NCBI GenBank assembly: GCA_958402495.1
Contig: CATXTS010000077.1
Coordinates: forward strand, 1-9,296
DNA length: 9,296 bases
From: an uncultured Clostridiaceae bacterium
Lineage (GTDB): Bacteria > Bacillota > Clostridia > TANB77 > CAG-508
Direction of reading: 5' to 3'
In this document: positions 5,997-9,296 of the stretch, piece after piece
How positions within the stretch are numbered: the first letter of the stretch is position 1
Layout: each line of letters starts with the position of its first letter
The notes under the pieces: model-generated
What the model was told of the DNA's origin: nothing
Seen by the model: the letters and a program-made list of their open reading frames with translations, nothing else
Database searches by the model: none
Made by a program: the position numbers and the translations under genes

Positions 5997-8274
5997 AATA
6001 GAAAAATTAGTACTAGATAAATATAAAGAACCGGTTGCAGACTCAGACGAATTAGTAAACGCAGAAAAATACTTTAATGGAAACTATACTAAAATAGAAA
6101 ATAAAGTAAATGAAGTAATAGATAATACAGACACTAGATTAAATACACTAGAAACAGATAACACACAAAACAAACAAAATATATTGTCTATACAACAAGA
6201 ACAAATAAAGCAGAATACTAATATATCTCAAAATAAAACAGATATAGAACTATTAGAAGAGAATCTATCTGATGAGATTACGACAGAAGAAGCAGAAAGT
6301 TTGACGGTAAAGGACGCAACAAGATGGTATTCTAAGCTGGACGTAAGTGGAAATAGTGTGCAAGAACAAACAAGTCAATCAGCAAACTTGTTAGATAAAA
6401 GTAAATTTGTATTAAATCAAACTCTAGCAGGAACAGGAAAAGTAGGTGATAAATATGTTTTTCAAAATTACGAGACTAGAGCGTATTTGTTATTTAATTG
6501 TAAAAGTAATTATCAATATACAATCATTTCTGATACAATAAAAGTTCAAATTAGAGAAATGGATAATGCTATGATAGCAACAAAAGTAGTATCAACATTT
6601 GATAATAAACATATAATAACAACTACTGAAAATACAAATATTTTAGGCCTTGTACTAGAAAAAGAAACTGCTATGACAAAAGAAGATATAGATAATTTGA
6701 AAATTCAAGTTGCAGAACGGAACAAATGATACTTATGTTGATTTTATTCCAGACAGTCCTAGTCCAACTATTTCATCAGAAATTCAAAATTGTGGCGATA
6801 ATGTAAATATCTTTGACGAAATTATCGAACAAGGTACAATAGATACATTGTCTGGAATGAATGTCGCATCTAACAGTATAATCAGAAGTAAAAATTATAT
6901 AGAAATACCAGAACGGTGCAACTAAACTTAGATATATTAGAAGCATTGCAACAAACAGCTTTGGACTTAGATTTTATGATAAAGATAAAGTTTTTTTACA
7001 ATATGTAAGTGGATTTGATAAGACGGCAAATATTATTGATTTTGATATTATAAAAAATGCAAAGTATTTTAGATTTATAGATTTAAGCAATGATTTTAGT
7101 ACAAAGATAAAAATAACAACAGATATGAGTTGTACTAGCTATAGTAAATACGGCTGTGGTTGTATAGATATAAGAGTACAAAATCAAAATATTTTAAGAG
7201 AAGGTTTTTCTACAGACAAAGGAGATAGAGATTATTGGTTTGGAACAACTAGTGCTAGATTTACAAATTTAACCGACGGCTGGGGAAGATTTGAGATAGA
7301 TAATACAAAGGGGGAAGTTGCTACATATGCAAACGCATGGATAAGTTCAAAATTATTTCAAAAAATTATTAAAGCAGATACAAAATATAAGATGATGGTA
7401 GAATTTAGAAATTTAGAAATCGATAGCGATGATAATTCTAGCTATTTTTGTGTTGCAGGAAATAATAGTGCCGAGGTATTTGCACAAGATGTAAAATATT
7501 ATCGTGGTGGTATGTTGCAATTAAAGAGAAGTGTAATTTTAACTTCAAGAACACAAGAAGAAATAAATAGTAAAACAATGTTACTGAGAAGCTTTCTATG
7601 TGCAGTACCAGGAAAGAAAGTATCTGTAGAATGTAGAATATGCTTATCAGAGGATTTAAATCTAGAAGAATATATTGAGAATGAAGAGCAAATAATTACA
7701 TTTCCGTTAAAGCAAAATCAGAAGTTGATGAAACGGTGATTATTTAGCAGAAGATGGAATACACCACGTGAGAAACACTGTAATTTTTGATGGCACAGAG
7801 GCTTGGTACTATGATAGCACATATAACAGATATCATATATCTGCAAAAGCACTCTACAATTCAAAAGTAAGTAAACAAGCAAATATTCTTTGCAATTATT
7901 TTAAATACGATTTGACAGATATAAACAAAAAATTTGGTGTAGTAGAAGACGTTTCGTCAAGCGAGTGGTATTTTCATATAAGCGATAGCGACCTAAACGG
8001 TAAAACATTTAAAGAATGGGTTGCAGAGAAATACGAACAAGGGAATCCACTAGAGGTAGAATACGATATCTTAGACGAAAAGCTAGACTTATATGTAGAA
8101 GAATACACAGAAGAGCAACAAGCTGTGTATAACAAACTTCAAAAACTATTATTGTACAAGCATTATAACTATATAGAGTGCATAGATGAGGTAAATTGCA
8201 AGATGAAGCTTACATATAGACCAGATAAGCTTTTATCTTTAGAAGCAAGAATAGAGGCTTTAGAAAATAAATAA
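5989..8274 (+). CDS. Modular receptor-binding tail fibre, read through three +1 shifts at CGG (6718, 6914, 7734)
   Basis: Four consecutive open stretches in rotating frames join into one 760-residue protein when C6718, C6914 and C7734 are skipped (Glu243-Gly244, Glu308-Gly309, Lys581-Gly582). The N-terminal 100 residues are Asn/Gln-rich coiled coil (LETDNTQNKQNILSIQQEQ). Then come repeated beta-rich, probably carbohydrate-binding modules, each opening with an Asn-Leu/Ile-Leu/Phe motif: SANLLDKSKF, DNVNIFDEII and NQNILREGF. Joins read QVAEGTNDTYVDFIP, EIPEGATKLRY and LMKGDYLAEDGIHHV, all familiar from tail and receptor-binding proteins of Clostridia prophages. The end has EEYTEEQQAVYNKLQKL and a short coiled coil, LLSLEARIEALENK. 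None of the internal frames has a ribosome binding site. Without shifting, only a 246-residue N-terminal piece would be made. A decayed pseudogene is possible, but three identical lesions and no other damage argue against it. The assignment as the distal host-binding protein is inferred from position and modular structure. Confidence 0.82.
6718..6721 (+). other. +1 shift site 3 (GAA-CGG-A), tail fibre
   Basis: Zero frame reads GAA CGG AAC AAA TGA. Skipping C6718 reads GAA GGA ACA AAT GAT, giving QVAEGTNDTYVDFIP. The new frame has a TGA at 6698-6700, so the shift lies within 6701-6729. The restored Glu-Gly-Thr matches the 'EEG(T/S)..T.Y.PY' module ending that I know from phage tail proteins. 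Confidence 0.82.
6914..6917 (+). other. +1 shift site 4 (GAA-CGG-T), tail fibre
   Basis: Zero frame reads GAA CGG TGC AAC TAA. Skipping C6914 reads GAA GGT GCA ACT AAA, giving EIPEGATKLRYIRS. The new frame has a TAG at 6900-6902, so the shift lies within 6903-6925. Pro-Glu-Gly-Ala-Thr-Lys is a common turn in carbohydrate-binding beta modules, which supports Gly here. Confidence 0.82.
7734..7737 (+). other. +1 shift site 5 (AAA-CGG-T), tail fibre
   Basis: Zero frame reads AAA CGG TGA, with the stop directly after the CGG. Skipping C7734 reads AAA GGT GAT TAT TTA, giving KLMKGDYLAEDGIHHV. The new frame has a TGA at 7729-7731, so the frame change is confined to 7732-7739, the tightest bound of the five. 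Lys-Gly-Asp-Tyr-Leu-Ala-(E/D)-Asp-Gly-Ile-His-His is a recognisable motif of Clostridia and Bacilli phage tail proteins. Confidence 0.87.
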
Positions 8275-8286
8275 AGGAGAGAAATT

Positions 8287-8685
8287 ATGGAAAAATTATT
8301 TAATTGGATAAGTGTCATATGTGGCACAATAGGGGGATTTATAGTAAGCCTTTTAGGCGGATGGGATAAGTTAATTATGGCTTTATTGATATTAATGGTA
8401 TTAGATTACATTACAGGAATAATAAAAGGGATATATAACAAAGAACTTTCAAGTGAAATAGGTTTTAAAGGTCTTTTAAAGAAAGTATTAATTTTAATAG
8501 TAGTAGCAGTAGCTGTAATAATAGAACAACATATGGGGATACCAGCAGTAAGAGAAATTGTAATAATGTTCTTTGCAGTAAATGAGGGAATAAGTATTTT
8601 AGAAAATGCTAGTTTAATGGGGTTACCATTACCACCCAAACTAAAAGAAACATTGCTACAGTTAAGAGATAAGGAGGAAAAATAA
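8287..8685 (+). CDS. Phage holin (toxin secretion/phage lysis holin family)
   Basis: The 132-residue membrane protein opens the cytoplasmic membrane at the end of the lytic cycle so that the endolysin can reach the wall. AAAGGAGAG (8274-8282) precedes the ATG closely. Hydrophobic segments lie at about 6-23, 28-47, 66-80 and 88-105. DYITGIIKG (40-48) after the second segment is characteristic of the Phage_holin_4/TIGR01593 family, as are NEGISILEN (99-107) and the PLPPKLKETL tail. Length is typical. It sits directly before the amidase gene with no gap, as holin-endolysin cassettes usually do. It contains no CGG codon and reads in one frame throughout. Confidence 0.93.
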   Translation: MEKLFNWISVICGTIGGFIVSLLGGWDKLIMALLILMVLDYITGIIKGIYNKELSSEIGFKGLLKKVLILIVVAVAVIIEQHMGIPAVREIVIMFFAVNEGISILENASLMGLPLPPKLKETLLQLRDKEEK

Positions 8686-9296
8686 ATGGAAATTATAGAA
8701 ACAAATTTAGAGTTTAATGCAATCAGTGAAAGAAAATCTACAAATAGAATTATATTACATCATAGTGGTGTAAGCGTTTTACAATCAGTAGAAATAATAC
8801 ATAATTATCATAAAAATACAAATAAATGGGCAGGAATAGGTTATCATTTCTATGTAAGAAAAGATGGTAAAATCTATCGTGGACGCCCAGAGACGATAGT
8901 TGGTGCTCATGCATATGGAGCAAATAGTGATAGTATTGGAATCTGTGCAGAAGGGGATTTTAACTCCGAGACAATGAATGAAGTACAAATGAATGCTATT
9001 AAAGAATTAGTATCTTACTTAAAACAGAAATATGATATTAGTTTAATACAGAAGCATTCAGATACAATAGCTACTAGCTGTCCAGGCAAAAATTATCCAT
9101 TTGATAAAATTGTAAGTGGACAAGCTACAGAAGATACAACAGAAACGACTGAAAATAAAAAATTAGACATTTTTAGTGACGGTCTAGTAAACTGTGTATA
9201 CGACATACAAGAGTGGTTAAATCGCAAGTATGGCTTTAATCTAGTATTAGATAATATTTATGGAATAGAAACACATAAAGCATTAATAAAAGCATT
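8686..9296 (+). CDS. N-acetylmuramoyl-L-alanine amidase (endolysin), 3' end beyond the window
   Basis: This is the lytic enzyme that cuts the bond between N-acetylmuramic acid and L-alanine in peptidoglycan. ATG 8686 follows the holin TAA immediately, with AAGGAGG (8671-8677) eight bases upstream. The 203 visible residues hold an Amidase_2 (PGRP-like) domain. It includes IILHHSGV with zinc ligand His25, GIGYHFYVRKDGKIYRGRP, the GAHAYGANSDSIGIC segment, and the second and third ligands His124 and Cys132 in KHSDTIATSCPG. A Thr/Glu-rich linker (about 148-157) leads to a probable peptidoglycan-binding domain with YDIQEWLNRKYG and DNIYGIETHKAL, the helical repeat pattern of PG_binding_1-like domains in Clostridia endolysins. 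The frame is still open at the window end. There is no CGG codon; its arginines use AGA, CGT and CGC. Confidence 0.93.
   Translation, partial: MEIIETNLEFNAISERKSTNRIILHHSGVSVLQSVEIIHNYHKNTNKWAGIGYHFYVRKDGKIYRGRPETIVGAHAYGANSDSIGICAEGDFNSETMNEVQMNAIKELVSYLKQKYDISLIQKHSDTIATSCPGKNYPFDKIVSGQATEDTTETTENKKLDIFSDGLVNCVYDIQEWLNRKYGFNLVLDNIYGIETHKALIKA

Noticed and set aside
509..7737. The frame breaks as random sequencing indels or prophage decay
   Set aside because: Random errors in AT-rich DNA favour homopolymers and mixed signs. Here all five are one extra C immediately before a phase-0 GG, with no other nonsense change or deletion. A systematic error that inserts C before GG cannot be excluded without reads, so it is kept as the main alternative.
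509..7737. Simple reassignment of CGG to another amino acid, as reported for some bacteria
   Set aside because: Reading CGG as any single triplet leaves the ribosome in zero frame, where stops follow at 539, 3815, 6727, 6923 and 7737. The downstream conserved protein would not be made.
509..7737. Classical +1 slippage as in prfB (slippery codon plus stop, with an internal Shine-Dalgarno)
   Set aside because: The P-site codons differ and do not re-pair well in +1 (for example ATG to TGC, TTA to TAC). There is no shared upstream SD-like element, and only one of the five sites (7734) has a stop directly after the CGG.

Overview
The window is part of the late (tail, host-recognition and lysis) module of a tailed phage or prophage from a low-GC Gram-positive host, most likely a Clostridia-type bacterium. 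The evidence is the very AT-rich sequence, strong AGGAGG-type ribosome binding sites, AGA-dominated arginine usage, TAA as the stop of every complete gene, and a siphophage-like order: tape measure, small tail protein, baseplate hub/tail fibre, receptor-binding fibre, holin, amidase. I cannot name the species.

Layout. Positions 1-83 hold the start of a leftward gene with its own promoter (134-166), divergent from everything else. From 200 all genes run rightward, closely spaced or overlapping: tape measure (200-3032), small tail protein (3037-3456), hub/fibre with a C-terminal S74-type chaperone (3449-5996), modular receptor-binding fibre (5989-8274), holin (8287-8685) and N-acetylmuramoyl-L-alanine amidase (8686 to the window end). 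The tape measure sets tail length, the hub and fibre proteins close the tail tip and bind the cell, and holin plus amidase lyse the host.

The main discovery concerns decoding. Three tail genes are each split across reading frames, five breaks in all (509, 3806, 6718, 6914, 7734). Every break has the same form: one extra C immediately before a Gly codon, giving an in-frame CGG that is soon followed by a zero-frame stop. Skipping that C (+1) restores a continuous protein at each site. I read the whole window and found no other CGG codon in any rightward gene (about 3,000 codons), although CGG occurs about 20 times out of phase without harm, and CGT, CGA, CGC, AGA and AGG are read normally. So all five CGG codons are +1 shift points and none is read as a plain triplet. 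Three lie in one gene, so decoding would have to be efficient. The best reading is that CGG is an unassigned or shift codon here, with CGGN decoded as one residue, probably Gly, either by +1 slippage onto GGN or by a tRNA reading four bases. A systematic sequencing or assembly error that inserts C before GG is the main alternative.

No tRNA, CRISPR array, insertion sequence or rho-independent terminator was recognised. The only noncoding stretch over 100 bases is 84-199, which holds the leftward promoter and the two divergent ribosome binding sites.
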